64,000 bases of DNA from Anthoceros angustus. Taxonomy: Eukaryota; Streptophyta; Anthocerotopsida; Anthocerotales; Anthocerotaceae. Location: positions 682,001 through 746,000 of the forward strand of contig VJWM01000103.1 in assembly GCA_010909165.1 (NCBI GenBank), in the 5' to 3' direction. The notes under the pieces are model-generated. The model ran no database searches and was not told where the DNA came from. It worked only from the letters and a program-made list of their open reading frames with translations. Below, in pieces: positions 26,047-38,932 of this stretch (the stretch's first letter is position 1; each line of letters opens with the position of its first letter). Position numbers and translations under genes: made by a program.

Positions 26047-27269
26047 AGCGATCTGCTCAGAAGCAGTGCGTGCGCGCTATTGTCGCTCCCGCATCGGAGC
26101 TTCTCAGATTTCGCTCCAACGACAAGACCGAGACAGCGGATAGACAGAGAGGCAACGGCTGGCTCTTTTTATGGTGTCATGTGAGAAATATCAGACGGAT
26201 CCCACCACAAAATTAGCCAGCCGTTGCACTCCCATTCTGTGAACGCCGTCCGCACTTGTTGAACAGGACGGGGGAGGGAAGTCATTCTATTAGTAGGCAC
26301 AAATATGTCCTCTCTTAGAACTTATCTACTTTGAGTGCGATTCCTAGCCTAAAGACGAACGGTATAATAAACAATTATGTACACATTCCACATATCATTA
26401 TGTTGATTATTTTTATTCCATGTAATGAATATGATATTTTGTGTGGTATGTACCAACAATGTTCACGCGATTCTTCAATATGGTTTTGAATGTTCATGTG
26501 ATCCTTCAAAGTGTTGAAGTCTTTTCATTTTTTACGTCATCAATTTGGTACCGTTTGTTGGTGCCAACAACATGTGATCTGCCAAGTCCGGACTAGTAGT
26601 TGCTCTCCACTTATGAACTAGTAGACACTATGTATGTACATATTTTACTCGCCACGGAGCAAGTGCTTTGAATTCTATGTGACTAGTAGGTGGGTTCCAC
26701 TTGTGAACTATCGACACTCTTTATGTGCATGTGTACTTTACTTGCCACGGGGCCAAGTGCTTTGAATTCTTAAGTGACCGTTTAGTACCATTCTTGGTAC
26801 CCATATCATGCAAAAATGAGACGTATTTTTCAAGTGCCTTGGCGACACGATGTTTTCTTCACATACATAGGGTTATCTTTAAAATGATGTATTTTATACT
26901 AATTTCAATTAAATTAAAAACTATAGATAAAAATAAGCAATACATAGGCACTTATGTGCAAGTGTATGATAGTGACACATTTCAATTTAATTTAATTCAA
27001 CTTAATTCCATTCAATTCAATCCAAGAAGAAGGTTGTCTACCACACACAACCCCCCAAGCTTCCCCTAACTCTGAAACAACGCCATGGACTTGCACTACA
27101 TAGAGCACTTATTTTGCTCTATTAAAACTAAACATTATTTACCATAATAGAGATTGTATTCATGGGAGGCTTACACCCAGCTCTCCAGCTGGGAGGACTA
27201 ACTGCAATAGTGTTTACATTGAGTTTGAAGCCCCTCCGTCCGTTGCCCCAATATCGGACCACCCTAATA
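26047..27269. other. AT-rich intergenic DNA
   Basis: The left part is the promoter side of the sterol oxidase gene. The rest is AT-rich with no exon. It holds a diverged duplication described separately and a taatttaattcaacttaattc-like low-complexity run near 26985-27030. Confidence 0.6.
26608..26779. repeat. Diverged 90-bp tandem duplication
   Basis: Two adjacent blocks (26608-26684 and 26698-26779) share ccacttatgaacta, gacact..tatgt, cttgccacgg and caagtgctttgaattct, with about 15-20 percent differences. Confidence 0.8.
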
Positions 27270-28830
27270 ATAGGTTGGTCTATCCGATAAGGTTAAAGAG
27301 GCTTTTGACCTCTTTTCCTTGGAGCTCTCTCACCTGGGCCTGAAAGTAAAGATTCTTAAAGTGCAGGGTTTAGTCCCCCATAGGTGTTTCGTCCCTTCTT
27401 CATTATCTAGAGGGGGATATTGTTTCTTTGCAGAGACTTAGTGTTCTATGCATCCCAGCGGGGCCCTCAGCTTTCATACAGGAATATACGGATGTTTGGC
27501 GCATACTGGCAATCTTTTTCAATTGGGGGACTCGCAAGTGGCATTCGGTATCCTTTCTTCCTGCTTCACGTGTCGGTTGGGTACCTTATCCAGACTTTTT
27601 GGTCTAGCTTGACGGGCTTTGACAAATAGTTTATGCAGGCATTAAGCGACATCATCAGCCCAAGCACCTTCAAGTGCGTTGTCGAGGATCTCGCAAGGCA
27701 GCAAGCATCCTTATCTATCGCTTTTGGGCGTACGGAGGCCTCTGCGCCGGTGGCCTTTCAAGGAAACTAGGCCCTCTCTGTCCCCATCTTGGCCTCTCGT
27801 TATGAAGGGTTCCCGCATCTTGGAGGCCTTCGTTGTGGGCGTTGAGGAGGGAGCTTTCCCCCACGGGTGTCCCTAAGATTGGCTAGGGTATCTTTACCCT
27901 CCAAGGCTAGGGCAGCCATGCCTCATTTTTCCTCCTTCGTCAAGGTTGGGCCACATGGCCTTTCGACATCCCTCCTAGAGAAGTAATATGGGCAGACGCA
28001 GCTGGTCCTTCTTCGGGATTCCTCCATTCCCCTACCCACTCGAGCTTGCCTCCATTCTTGCTTGGGGGAATGTTCTTGGCTTCTGGCCCGATCTTACATC
28101 CCGGTTTTCCGAATCGCACCAGCCTCTTTTTCTACCACGATGAGGTTCCCCTTGGGTTTGGTCCAACCCCTAGCCTGCTCTCTCTCAACTTACAATTGTG
28201 GGCCCCCCTCGACGACTCTGGGACCCACCTGGCTCATTGTTCTGTAGGCGGCTAGCGCATTGCTATGCACAACGTCGTTCGCGACGTCATGTTCTCGGTG
28301 GCTCAGGAGAGCAGGTTCTTTTCCCATAGGGAATGCCCATATACCCTGCTCAATGGTGTTTCTCTCAGGGCTAATTTGTTTTTGACTTGGGGGACCAAAT
28401 TTCTGTTGCAGATGTGGTTGTAACAGACCCTACCCGGGACACCCTTTGCGAGCATGTTATCCTCAACCCACTGGGTTGGGCGGCGGAGGGATGCGTGACT
28501 GCGAAGGTCCACAAGTACTCTCCCATGCAAGTCGGCCACACCTTCATCCCCTTACCATCGAGACTCATGGGGCCAAGGGCAAGGATTTCTCGAGGTTCAT
28601 TAAGGCGTGTGGCAACGGTTGATCTCCCTTGCAAGAATGGGGTTGGTCTCCCCCTTTCTTGCATTGTGGCTTTCTTCAGGGAACAGGTGTCCATCGCTTT
28701 GCCGAGTGCGCTGGCCAATGCAGTGTACATATAGGATGGCAGCGATATCTTTGGCACCAATGGTATGTAGCCCATTTCATATCCCGGACCAGGATATTCT
28801 CGAAGCGGTAAATGGTTTCAAGATGGGCTA
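27270..28830 (+). mobile_element. Decayed reverse-transcriptase element, copy 2
   Basis: This block belongs to the same family as the element at 6.6 kb and lies in the same orientation. Fragments in all plus frames read LSHLGLKVK, SQVAFGILSSCF (split between frames), DSGTHLAHC followed by VVRDVMFSVAQES, then ISVADVVVTDPTRDTLCEHV and a C-terminal LPLSCIVAFFREQVSIALPS. The last two blocks correspond to the distal part of the family protein, which is less complete in copy 1. The region before the catalytic site is missing, so this copy is truncated at its 5' end. Stops and shifts in every frame show that it is inactive. Confidence 0.72.
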
Positions 28831-29367
28831 TCACGGGGACTAGTTCCCCATGGGGTTTGTGCCCTCTTATGGGTTGTCTTGGAGTAGATGGGATTTCCAT
28901 CTTTTTTCTTCAATGAAGTCTTCATGTTCCTACTGTGATGAGAGGGAAGTCTTCATGTTCCTACTTGTGATGAGAAGTCCTGTGTACAAGCTGCATGTTT
29001 TCTTGGGCCCTCCGGCGCTCTCTAGTTGTAAGCCGCGTGTTTCATATCTAGGCCTGGATGGGTGGAGGACTTCAGCCATCCAAGGTCCTCCATTTAGCTG
29101 GTACCGCATATATCCGGGCAAGTGTCTCCCATCCGCACGAGGAGGTGTCCTATCTAGGGGCACAGGAAAGGCGTTGTTAGAGTCCGACAGATGGACAACT
29201 GTAAAGATACAGTCATCTGTGTGAACAAACTGACGCGTAGATACAGACGCCGTCCACTGTCTGCCCTGCGCGATGTGTACGCAGGACTCGTACATTCGGA
29301 TTACCGTCACGAGCACAGGAAAGAGGACAGAAATGCGAATGTGGGACAAATAGAAAACGTTACAAGC
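28831..29367. other. Spacer between retroelement and SCY1-like gene
   Basis: It carries a short imperfect duplication (gaagtcttcatgttcctact at 28915 and 28947) and should include the 3' UTR of the SCY1-like gene. No exon recognised. Confidence 0.55.
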
Positions 29368-32300
29368 CTAGTCTGTTGTGCGATTGATACGCTGGACGCC
29401 GAGCTTGAGAGGTCCCGCTCGACCACGGGCTCTGCCGACACCCACTCGAGGTCCAGAGTCACCGTGTATAGAAACATGCTGTCCCGGCCTCACCCGAGGC
29501 GCACCAGACCCTCTACCTGCTACCGTGGAGCTGCTTAGAGGCTTTGCAGTTGTTGTGGGAGCAGGGGCAGCTATGGCAGCCCAAGGGTCGTCATCGTCGT
29601 TGCCCCACCCGTCGCTGCTCTTTGTGGTTGTCATGCTGGACTGGAACAGGTCATCCGCTGGGACTACAAGCCAGGCAGGCACTTTTAGACTCCGTAAGGC
29701 CACAGGCTCAGAGATTGAAAGCTGTGAAGTGACTCACCTGAGCTGCTTGTGAACGCGTCTGAAGGAGGAGGGGGAATGGCCGGTGTTTTCAGCACTGTTA
29801 CGGGTCTCTGCTGTGCAGCCTGTATTCTGGCCATAGCTGGCGGGGGGGGCTCGTCAAACACGATCAGGTCCTCCCATCCCTTGTCATCGTCCCCAGCTTG
29901 GTATCCGTTGGACTCGATCTCTCCCCATCCATCAGGAATCAGGTGGGCTGAAGAATCAGGGAACAAGGAGTTGGCCTGTTCCGTTCTTGCAGCTGGTTGG
30001 TTCAGGGTACCTGAACAAGACGTGCAAGCCCGGAAATCAGAGGGACAGCTACGTTTCTCAGCACCACATGAAAATGTCCCGTGATTCTGTACTTCTTACC
30101 TGTGCTGACTACGGGCTGCGCATTGGTCCCAACATTTGCTTGCATGATTACGCCAGTCGTAGTGCTGGTTTGTTCGGCGCCTTTGGTCTTGGTTGCGAAG
30201 GAGCTCACAGCCCAGCTGCAACGCAACAACACAAGTGGGCCAAAAACCCCACTGGACCAGATGAAAACAGAGTGGTGTCAGCTACAAACCTCAGGAGTCC
30301 AGAGGCGGCAACAGCTCCTCCTACGGTCGGGGCTGTAATGCTTGTGGTAGTGATATCACCCGAATCCTGCTGCACGTTTTCCAACAGTCACTGAGCCAAA
30401 TCCAAAAGTAAGGTTCCCTGCTAGCTACACAGGAGACTTGCGGACTACCTTCTCATGATACTTCTTGACCAATTGCAAAAACATATCTGCAGCTTGGAAT
30501 GCTTTTCCCCTCACATCACTGCCACGGGATCCGCAGTCAGTTTTCTCCTACACAACCGCAAACAACTTCACACAAGGGTAGAGGAAAAGTACACGTCCGC
30601 GTCCACTGTTAAAGCCACAAGATGGGGAAGGATTCTAGTAGCCACTTCCGTCACATCATAGTATTCCTTCGTGGCCATTAGAGCCATGATACCTGCACAC
30701 CCAGAAGTCAACACCTTCATGCATCCACAGAGTTTGAGCATGACGTTTTCCAAACGATATATGCTGTGCGCAACTAAGTTACAGCAATTGTCATTCCTAT
30801 GATTGATTTGTACCTGCTCCCCTTGCAGGTGCAAACCCATCACGAAGAGCTCTCACTGTGAAGGCATTAATCAAAACACGTTTTCGGGTCTGCAAAAATA
30901 TCACAGATAAGTACCAACGTTTAAGATTTGACGCCAGTGACAGCATACACGACAATACAGCAGGATGTACTGACCATACCGCATCATTAAAATGTGAAGC
31001 AATATTGCCAAGTAAGATTGTGGTATTTGCTCGAATAGCTGCTTCCTCATCCACCTGTAACCCACCAAGCAATAGTCTGTACAGGGATGAACAGCTCACA
31101 ATATCTTACAAACAGAGGTCTTGCATAAAAGAACACCTAAGATTTGAACCAGCAGTTGCAACATTCCCTCTCTGGAAGGAAAAGTGCTGCATGTCCCCAA
31201 ACCGCAGTTCAGCAACCGTGACGCTTCAGCAAGCAGGGTCTTAATCCATGTCATACCTGTAATTTGGACAAATGCTTCAACAGAGAGCCCGTGATAGTCC
31301 GTTGGGATAACTGCACTCATGAGAGGAAGCACATAAGGCTCCGAGAGCAGCCAAAACAAGGTCTACCTTTCTATTGTGATATGAGAGTCTCCTTCAACAA
31401 CATAAGGAAGGTTACACATCGGCGCACCTTCGGAGCAAGTGTTTGCATTGATTTTAAAGTGAGCTCTCGCACAACTGCTGCTGTGTCTGAGAACCCAGTT
31501 GACAGGTGTGGGAAAATCTGTGCAAAAGGAAGACTCATTGAAGTTCCAGCTAACAGAAGGGTATATGTGAATCCAGGTAACAACTACAATGAAGTGATTC
31601 AACCAGAGTTCACACCAGTACCAGCCTGGTACCAACACAGCCAAGTAAAAAGCGGCAGTTCAATGAAAAGGAAGACTCATTGCACTATTACAGTCAGAAA
31701 ATCTACCTGCTCATCAACCACAGTGGTGGACAAGGACGATCCAAATTGATCAATGTGCTGAAGTAGACCGATCCGGATACCCCGGTCATTGGAAGCAAAC
31801 AGTTTCACAACTGTTGGTAGGACCTGCATTGTAGGCCAAGAGTATACTACCGGAGGGCAAATTCAATGACCAAAATGAGCAACCGGCAGGGAGACGAATA
31901 AATACCCTGGCATTGAACTCCTCTGCTGAAAGCCATGATCCCATTTTGAGAAGAGGAGTAAGTGCAAGTGCTGCAGCAGAACCAAACTCCAAGGCCGAAG
32001 CAAGCAGTGGCAGCAACTGAGAAACATACAATGTACAGTTCATCAGCTGAGAATGAAAAGAAGATGAACCGCAAGCATTAGACGGTGGTCTAAGAGACGG
32101 CAAGCGAAGGAGCCTCACGTTACCTTCCGAGTCACGATCTCCCTTGGCAGCTGGTCCACTAGTGTCGGTAGCCTCCGAAAGAAGCTGTCCTTATCTACAG
32201 TATCCTTAAGATTCAAAGTCTCCATGAACTGGATAGTTTGCACCAACTTGTTCTGAAAATATTCTGTGAATCAAAATCAGCATATAGTGAAACTGATAAT

Positions 32301-34274
32301 GAGCAGATTGGTACACGACACATTGACCCATGGAGAAAGCTGCAAACTGAGCTCAAAAGTAGCTTCTCATGACAAGTACAAGATTCATACCATGGTTCTC
32401 TAGGAGTTTTGCAGAATTTAACCTGCTTGCTGGAGCAGAGTGCAGAAGCCGCTGATAGTCTGGAAGAAGACTCTGCGTGACAAGGGCACACATTACAAAA
32501 AGCATGGCTTAAGGGCACAGCAAGCATGCACGCAAGTGCAGCGCAGCATGAACTAGTGATTTTAACAGTCTTCTCCATATATTATGCACATGAAAACAAA
32601 TGCTTCAGACAGTGCTTCTATGCATCAAATCTTGTTTAACACCTTCACTACCTTAGGAATAGATCCAATGTTTCGCAGATCTTCAGTCTTCAAAAGCTTA
32701 GTTCCAAAAAAGAGCTCATGAATGAAACAACCTGCACAGCAACAGGAGCGACTTACTTTCAAGGAGCTGTCTAGCAGAGTCTTCTCTTATAACTGTGCGG
32801 AAAGTGCAGATTAGAAAATAGGTCCTTGTCCCCTGGAGAAGCTAGATGTACACACCTAAGCCCCATGAGTCAATAGCCCAAGGTGGGGACCTCCGTATAG
32901 TAGCCCAGTCACTCTTTCCCAGCTCTGTAGGCTTATATTGTGAGCCTACAAGCCACTCATGAGGCTGCATGTGCACAAAGAGGTCACAGTAAGCACAACT
33001 TCAAATACTTCAAAGATTTCCGAACCTATGATTGATTATCCGACGGCAAGACACTCACTAGCATAGGGCCCGCTGCAGCTGGGTTTTGTCCATCAAACTC
33101 TGAGAGAACATCAAATGCATGTAGCTTCCAGTCTAAAGTTGGTGTAACAACCACAGATGATAAGCACACATTTCCGTGGACCTGCCATTAATACAACCAG
33201 GCACCCTTGAGACTTTTCGACCAGAGTAATCAACTTCACGACACAAAGCGTCTGGATGTTTCCTTCCAGCTGAAAAAGACAACCCCAGAGAAACGGAGTG
33301 CTAACCAGCTTGTTGTCATTGTTCAGAAAGCTGACAGCCTTGGCAATTTGATGGAGGCCCAATGCATAATATTCATCCCTTCATACACAGCGAAGATATA
33401 TATGATGGCATAACCCCAGAAGAGTTAACCATGGCACTTCCGGCAACGAAGTCCAAGTATGATCCACGAAGTTCTTATTATATACCTCTGACTGCCTTGT
33501 AAATTGAGCTCCTTGAGCTTCTCGTATAATGGGGTGACGGGCTCAGTAACAAGGTAGATCGTAGGTCGGACAAGGCCACCTTCATTTGTTTCCACCTCTG
33601 TGGTATGCAGAAATGACAGAACATTTGGATGTCTAACCTGCACAAAAGCGATATTTGCCAACGATGAGTGACAGCTTGGGCTCGTTACTAGATTCTAAGA
33701 TCACTTTTAGCTCGCTCAACACTGACCATCCGAAGACGCTTGACTCCGTTCCGAGCTGCCACCATTCGACCATCTTGACTGCTGTTCCCCACAAGTGAGA
33801 ATATAGAGACAGGAGCATTATCCTCCTGCCCACAAACAGAGAAGAAGGCACCCCACGCTATCATGTGCTCTGACTAAAGAGTCAAGAAGAAAAGGAAAAC
33901 TTTGTAACTCAAGCTGGTCATAACCGGAAGCAATTTCGGGCCACGAAGAGAAAAAAACCATTCTCAGCTAACTGCATCCATCTTCCAAAAAGCCATAGCA
34001 AGTTTAGTTCATCTTCAGCACACAGTCCCGAGCTGAGTGACACGGTGGGGTGGTTCAAAGTTCAAACTCCGCTAGGGCCGTGCAACGTGCAACTGCAATG
34101 CAGATCTGTGAATAGCACATCTTCTTTCCCTGAAGCAGCAAGGGAGACTACCTTGGACGTGCCGCGGTAATGGGTCCAGGCCCCCCACGCCTCGGAATAC
34201 GGCTCGCCGAGGTTATAAGGCAGATCCCTGATGCCCCCGCCCGATCCAACCACTCCCTTCAAAAACTTCAACAT
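29368..34274 (-). CDS. SCY1-like N-terminal pseudokinase protein
   Basis: This is the plant member of the SCYL1/N-terminal kinase-like family, linked to COPI/Golgi traffic and tRNA export. The start MLKFLKGVVGSGGGIRDLPY at 34274 is the family start; an upstream in-frame ATG at 34295 is less likely. The kinase-like domain follows: GEPYSEAWGAWTHYRGTSK, VRHPNVLSFLHTTEVET, WGLHQIAKAVSFLNND. The HRD position reads VHGNV and the DFG position AFDVL, so it is catalytically dead, as expected for the family. HEAT-like repeats come next (LPLLASALEFGSAAALALTP, LQVDEEAAIRANTTILLGNI, RVLINAFTVRALRDGFAPAR). A low-complexity tail carries DGWGEIES and DGWGNDDDDPW motifs and ends LKLGVQRINRTTD, stop TAG at 29370-29368. 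There are about fifteen or more exons and no break was found. It is divergent from the Rieske gene. Confidence 0.93.
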
Positions 34275-34751
34275 CGTGCCGCTGTGTCGCAGCACTCTAG
34301 GGACACAGTCAAGTCATATTCCTCCTGGCACCGACACAGACCCCAGGCAAGCTCCCCCGCATTCACCAGAGCTGAGCTCTCCTCGCCCCGGATCCAGCAT
34401 CCTGTCCATGCCCACTTGGCTCCACCTTGGCCAGCATCCTGCAACCCGGCGTCCTGCAGCCCGCACCACACCTGCTCATCTCACATCGAAAGGAAGCTCT
34501 CTTCACGCGCTAAATTTGCAGCGAATCCAGACAGCCGTGTCTGCAGGATCGATGGCTCCCCGCCTGTGCAGTGTCCGGATCGATGTCAGGGCGTGAACGT
34601 GCTTTGTATGTCTCGTCAAGGGGCATAGGGTGTTTAAACCTCCAGGATACAGTAAACGCAATTCACCAACATAGTATAAATGTAAGCAAGCCTTCCTCTT
34701 CTGCAAATCCGTTCACTGAACTCTGGAATTGGATTCTCACAACATCACAGC
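34275..34751. promoter_or_regulatory. Divergent promoter region between SCY1-like and Rieske genes
   Basis: About 480-580 bp separate the SCY1-like start (-) from the first possible starts of the oxygenase (+). Both promoters and leaders must share it. Sequence is CA-rich with no clear TATA box. Confidence 0.45.
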
Positions 34752-36993
34752 ATGGCGAGCTCGGGGGCCTTACTGAGGAGGAAGGAAGGTGGCAAGTTCG
34801 CCAGTCTCCTTTTCCAGAGACTGGGCTGCAGGAAACAGAGCCTGAGTTTGCTCCATGGGTCTGCTTCAAAAGCGGTCCCTGCACATAACAGCGGTTCGAC
34901 ACCCTTGCCTGCCCAACTTGGGAGCTTTACAACTTTGCTGGCAGGATGATAACTGGGTGAATGGGACCAATTTGATGTGCAGAAGCAAGCTGCAATTTCA
35001 ATTCGCTGTCACGGACAATGAGCACAGAGGAACAAGATTTCCTGTTCCAGGTGATGAGATTCGACAGGTCCGTGTCTGTGGAAGAGGCATGCACGCCTCC
35101 CAGTTCCTGGTACACCAGCGAATCATTTGCTGCCGTAGAGATGGAGCGTGTGTTTTGCCGGGGCTGGCAGTTTGTGGGTAATAGTTTGCGATTTATGGAG
35201 TCTGTGATCTCAATCCAGCGTGTGGTGGCATTCATGGGTTGAGAACAGCGTAATTTTGGATGAACCAGGTCATTCAGAACAAGTCAAGGAACCGGGTAGC
35301 TTCTTCACTGGCAGGTAGATGATGCTGCTCCCTGTAAGAGGTGGAGGTAGATCTGCACATGACTTCTAAGATTTAGCCCCTTGGATTCGTCTGCAGTGTG
35401 GGCAAGATCAAGTATGTGGTTTGCAGGGACCACGCAGGCTGCTTGCAGGCCTTTCATAATGTGTGTCGGCATCACGCAGCAGCTGTCGCCAGTGGCTTTG
35501 GCTGCACCGATGCATTTGTCTGCCCATATCATGTGTGTATTGCTGCCCTTTCGCCACTTTCCAGCTCTGCTGTTGACGGAGGATCTGAGTAGGAAAGGTT
35601 TGCCACCCGATTGTGGAAACAGGGCTGGACGTATGGCTTGGATGGTAGACTCCAGAAAGCCAGTCGGGTTGGAGGCATTCGAAACTTCTCTGCACGTGTA
35701 TGCTTGCTATGAAGAAGACCTCAAGTAGTCCAGTGGTTGCAGTAAAGGCGTGCTGCTTTGCTCTCTCTTCCGATATGCGTTCAAGCAATATACTTGTGGC
35801 TGATGCTAGGTCTCATTCTACAGGAGTACGGGCTACTACCTATAGGTGTGGCTACATGGGGTCCTTTCGTGCTTGTCAGCTTGCACAGAGAGAGGATGGA
35901 AGTAGAGGCTGAACAAGTAGGAACAGCAAATATAGATTCCAAATGGCTTGGCACTGCATCTCAAGAGCTCTCAGCTGCAGGGATTGATGCATCCTTATGT
36001 CATGTGGCAAGGCGAGAGTACATGCTGAACTGCAACTGGAAGGTTGCACAACACGGTTGTAGGTTTTGTGCTTCTTTCAAGGTCTTATATCCATCCATTC
36101 AGTGCATACTTCCCCTTTGTCACTCTGAGAAACGCTTGTTTTGGAGGGGTGACAGGTTTACTGTGACAACTACTTAGATGGTGGATATCATGTTCCTTAC
36201 GCTCACAAAGGCCTTGCTGCTGGTCTTGATCTTAAGAGTTATACAACGAAGGTACGAGCTTGCAACTTTCCCTGCCCTCCATTTCTTAAATCACTGCATC
36301 AAGTTTACATGACCTGCCTGCTGCCTGTCTCAATCAGCTACATGACAGAGTGAGCATACAGACATGCCGAGCTTCTCAATCTGACAATGCCGAGAGGCTT
36401 GGGAGTCTGGCTACCTATGCTTTTGTCTACCCCAACTTCATGATCAACAGGTGCTCGTCACTTTGAATGACAAGGGAAGACTTTAGCATCCCAAAGCTCA
36501 ACTCTACCTGTTCTCACCTCTACCTGTTCTCACCTCGTACGTGGTATGACAGGTATGGGCCGTGGATGGACACAAATCTAGTGCTACCGTTATCAGCCAG
36601 CCAATGTCGGGTTGTATTCGACTTCTTCCTGGACTCCCCTATGAAGGCAAGTCGTCGCCTTTTCACGGAAAGCTGTCGAAGTGTCTGTTCCAGAAGTCCT
36701 GATCCAACTTTTGTTGTGAACTGTGTCGCACAGAAGGACGACACCTTCATTGAGAGCAGCATCAAAGAAAGTGAAATAATCCAGGTAGCCGCCGCTACAC
36801 ATGCACAGCGTGTTGATTGTGATGGACCCCGTTTTCATCTTTGTGCGTGCAACAGAACGAGGACATCAGATTGTGCGAGGAGGTACAAACTGGGCTCTCA
36901 TCCCCAGCGTACGATGCAGGGCGATATGCACCCAGGGTAGAACAAGCAATGCATCACTTCCACTGTCTCCTCCATGAGAATCTCTCAACTTAG
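34752..36993 (+). CDS. Choline-monooxygenase-like Rieske oxygenase
   Basis: This Rieske [2Fe-2S]/mononuclear-iron oxygenase resembles plant choline monooxygenase, the plastid enzyme that makes betaine aldehyde for glycine betaine. Exons 2-11 join cleanly: 35051..35177, 35269..35314, 35397..35532, 35623..35697, 35824..36042, 36156..36251, 36338..36450, 36553..36646, 36734..36784, 36856..36993. They hold the Rieske ligands in HNVCRHHAAAVASG and FVCPYH, then GWTYGLDG, GVATWGPFVLV, the iron-site segment CDNYLDGGYHVPYAHKG, FMINRYGPWMDTNLVLPL and MHHFHCLLH. The donor after exon 9 is AAG/GCAAGT, a GC-AG intron. The first exon is unsettled: an ATG at 34752 opens a transit-peptide-like Ser/Arg/Leu leader, while an ATG at 34855 splices in frame at GTGAAT. 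Angiosperm relatives do not all make betaine, so the substrate is inferred. Confidence 0.9.
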
Positions 36994-37171
36994 TTGATCA
37001 AGAACCGGTTCAGTCCGCCTGGATGGGCATTTGCCAACGTGGCAGACGTGGTCTTACAGAGACACGATTACTCGTATTACTTATGTCTTTCAACAAATAC
37101 ACAGAACCGCATTCAGGAATTTGGGTGATCCTCAAGCTAGCTTAGGTACTCACAGTGTGATCACTAACTTG

Positions 37172-38932
37172 TTAGCCGAGGCCAGATCCCGACTCGGGTG
37201 TACCGTACGTCATTGGACGCTCTATCATTCTGATACCTGCCCTTTGATCCCACTCTTCGGTCTTCAAAGTTTCTGCCATGGCTTCTTGACCACGCCACAA
37301 AATCTGTACACAGCGACACAATTTAACATCATTCATTCTTGTACCATTCACACTTGAAATGTGGGCCTTTATATCATGAAAAAGTTTTGAAGACGGCAAG
37401 GCATATGAAGATCACCTTGTCAGCAACACCAAACTCCACGGCTTTCCCGGGGTTCATGTAAAATGGCCGCTCCATGACTTTGGAGACCTTCTCGAAAGAC
37501 TGCCAAGTCGAGGGAAAGGAAACGTAGAAGATGACAAATGGCGTCTGCACACATATCATGGACTTAGGACTAACAAAAGCATGTTACACTTACATTGCCA
37601 GAGTGGCGGGCGAGCAGTTCCACAAGTGTGTCCCTGTTGTTGATAACCTGCAAAGGATGCGGAACAGAAATTAATCCAGACCAGATTTAGCAGTTGAGTC
37701 AATGCAACCAGAGGTCACAGAAGTACCTCCTTCGCTCGAATATGAACGTCAATTGCTGACATTTGACCAGTTGACGGTAGTCGGGGCTGTTGAATCATGG
37801 CTGCTCAAACAGAATTGCACATTTCAGTTCTTTTATCTAACAAATGCCGACTTTTGACAGAGGAAAAGAGCAACATGAGCACAGCAACCTGTTGCATGAG
37901 GGAGCATGAACCGCCTGCCCTTGTTACCGGCAGCTAAAAGCAAACAGGCCTGTCCAATGGCAGCCCCAACGGCTACTGTTTGAATCTGCCAACGTACACG
38001 AAAGAAATGACAAAAATTTAGCTGACAAGAAGACCCATCAGAGTAAGGAACACGGGCTAGCAGCCAGGAAACACAGACCTCATTTTTGACGTTCATCATA
38101 GTGTCATAGATGGCGAAACCCTCGGTCTCCATTCCAACCTGTTGATGGAATTGACAACCATTTAGACCTTGAGGGGAAACTTGATCTATCTAGGAGGCCC
38201 CAGCCATGCATCCAGCTTCCCTCATTACCGTTTCACCGTCAGCCCTCGAGGTTCCGGTGGAGTTGATGTACACATACGTGGGTTGCCGTGGATCCAACCA
38301 TTGCAGGTACAGGAGCTCTGCTATCACCAGTTCTGTCACTGCTGGTACCAGCTACTCCAACACAAGAACCAAGGTCAGTCATTCACAGCCATGGCATCCA
38401 AGACAAAGCCCCAATTAGGATGGTAGGGGAATTTACCGGCATGCCAATGTACACAATCCGACTGTTCAATAGAAGAGAAGGCAAATCCGGAGGAGGCCGC
38501 CGAGGCCTGTGCTCATTATAGGAAGTTGAACGCTCAACCTACACCAATCCTCAGGCATAAACCTCGGGAAAAGCCCATCAAGAACAGCCGAAAGCACAGG
38601 ATGAAACGGCGAAGGAAGAAGCCACCAACCTGGGCTGGAGCTGCCATGAGCTTGGTATCAGCCATAAGATCCAGCAGAGGAGGTCTTTCGTCATAAGAGC
38701 CCCTGGACTGGGCCAGCTGCTCCTTCCCCTCCTCAGTAGAAGCTACAGCAGCCAGGCGGGCAAGGAAGGGGTCGCTGGACGGACCGGGGAGGGAAGGCAG
38801 GGCCATGGACACACGGGACCGTGACGGCCGAGGCAGCATGGCGCTCCTGGGAAGCCATGACGACGACCGCAGCTGCTGCTGAGCAGACGGTGGCCGCCCG
38901 CACAGCATGCTGCTGCAGCATTCGGCAGCCAT
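37172..38932 (-). CDS. CLPR3: Plastid Clp protease non-catalytic subunit ClpR3
   Basis: This is a serine-protease-fold Clp subunit of the plastid ClpPR core. Exons in order carry a Ser/Arg-rich transit peptide (start at 38932 or 38947), LPSLLLNSRIVYIGMP, LVPAVTELVIAELLYLQWLD, a bridge with TYVYINSTGT, VGMETEGFAIYDTMMNVKNE, VAVGAAIGQACLLLAAGNKG, RFMLPHAT, AMIQQPRLPSTGQMSAIDV, NNRDTLVELLARHSGN, ERPFYMNPGKAVEFGVADK and ILWRGQEAMAETLK, ending at TAA 37174-37172. The nucleophile position is GQACLL instead of G-x-SAS-like sequence and the catalytic His is Gln in MIQQP, so the active site is lost, the hallmark of ClpR. Both replaced positions, plus the METEGFAIYD segment, point to ClpR3. Eight to ten exons, no break seen. 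Confidence 0.92.

Noticed and set aside
36994-37171. Overlap between the Rieske gene and ClpR3 3' ends
   Set aside because: The stop codons are 178 bp apart, so the coding regions do not overlap; only the UTRs may.
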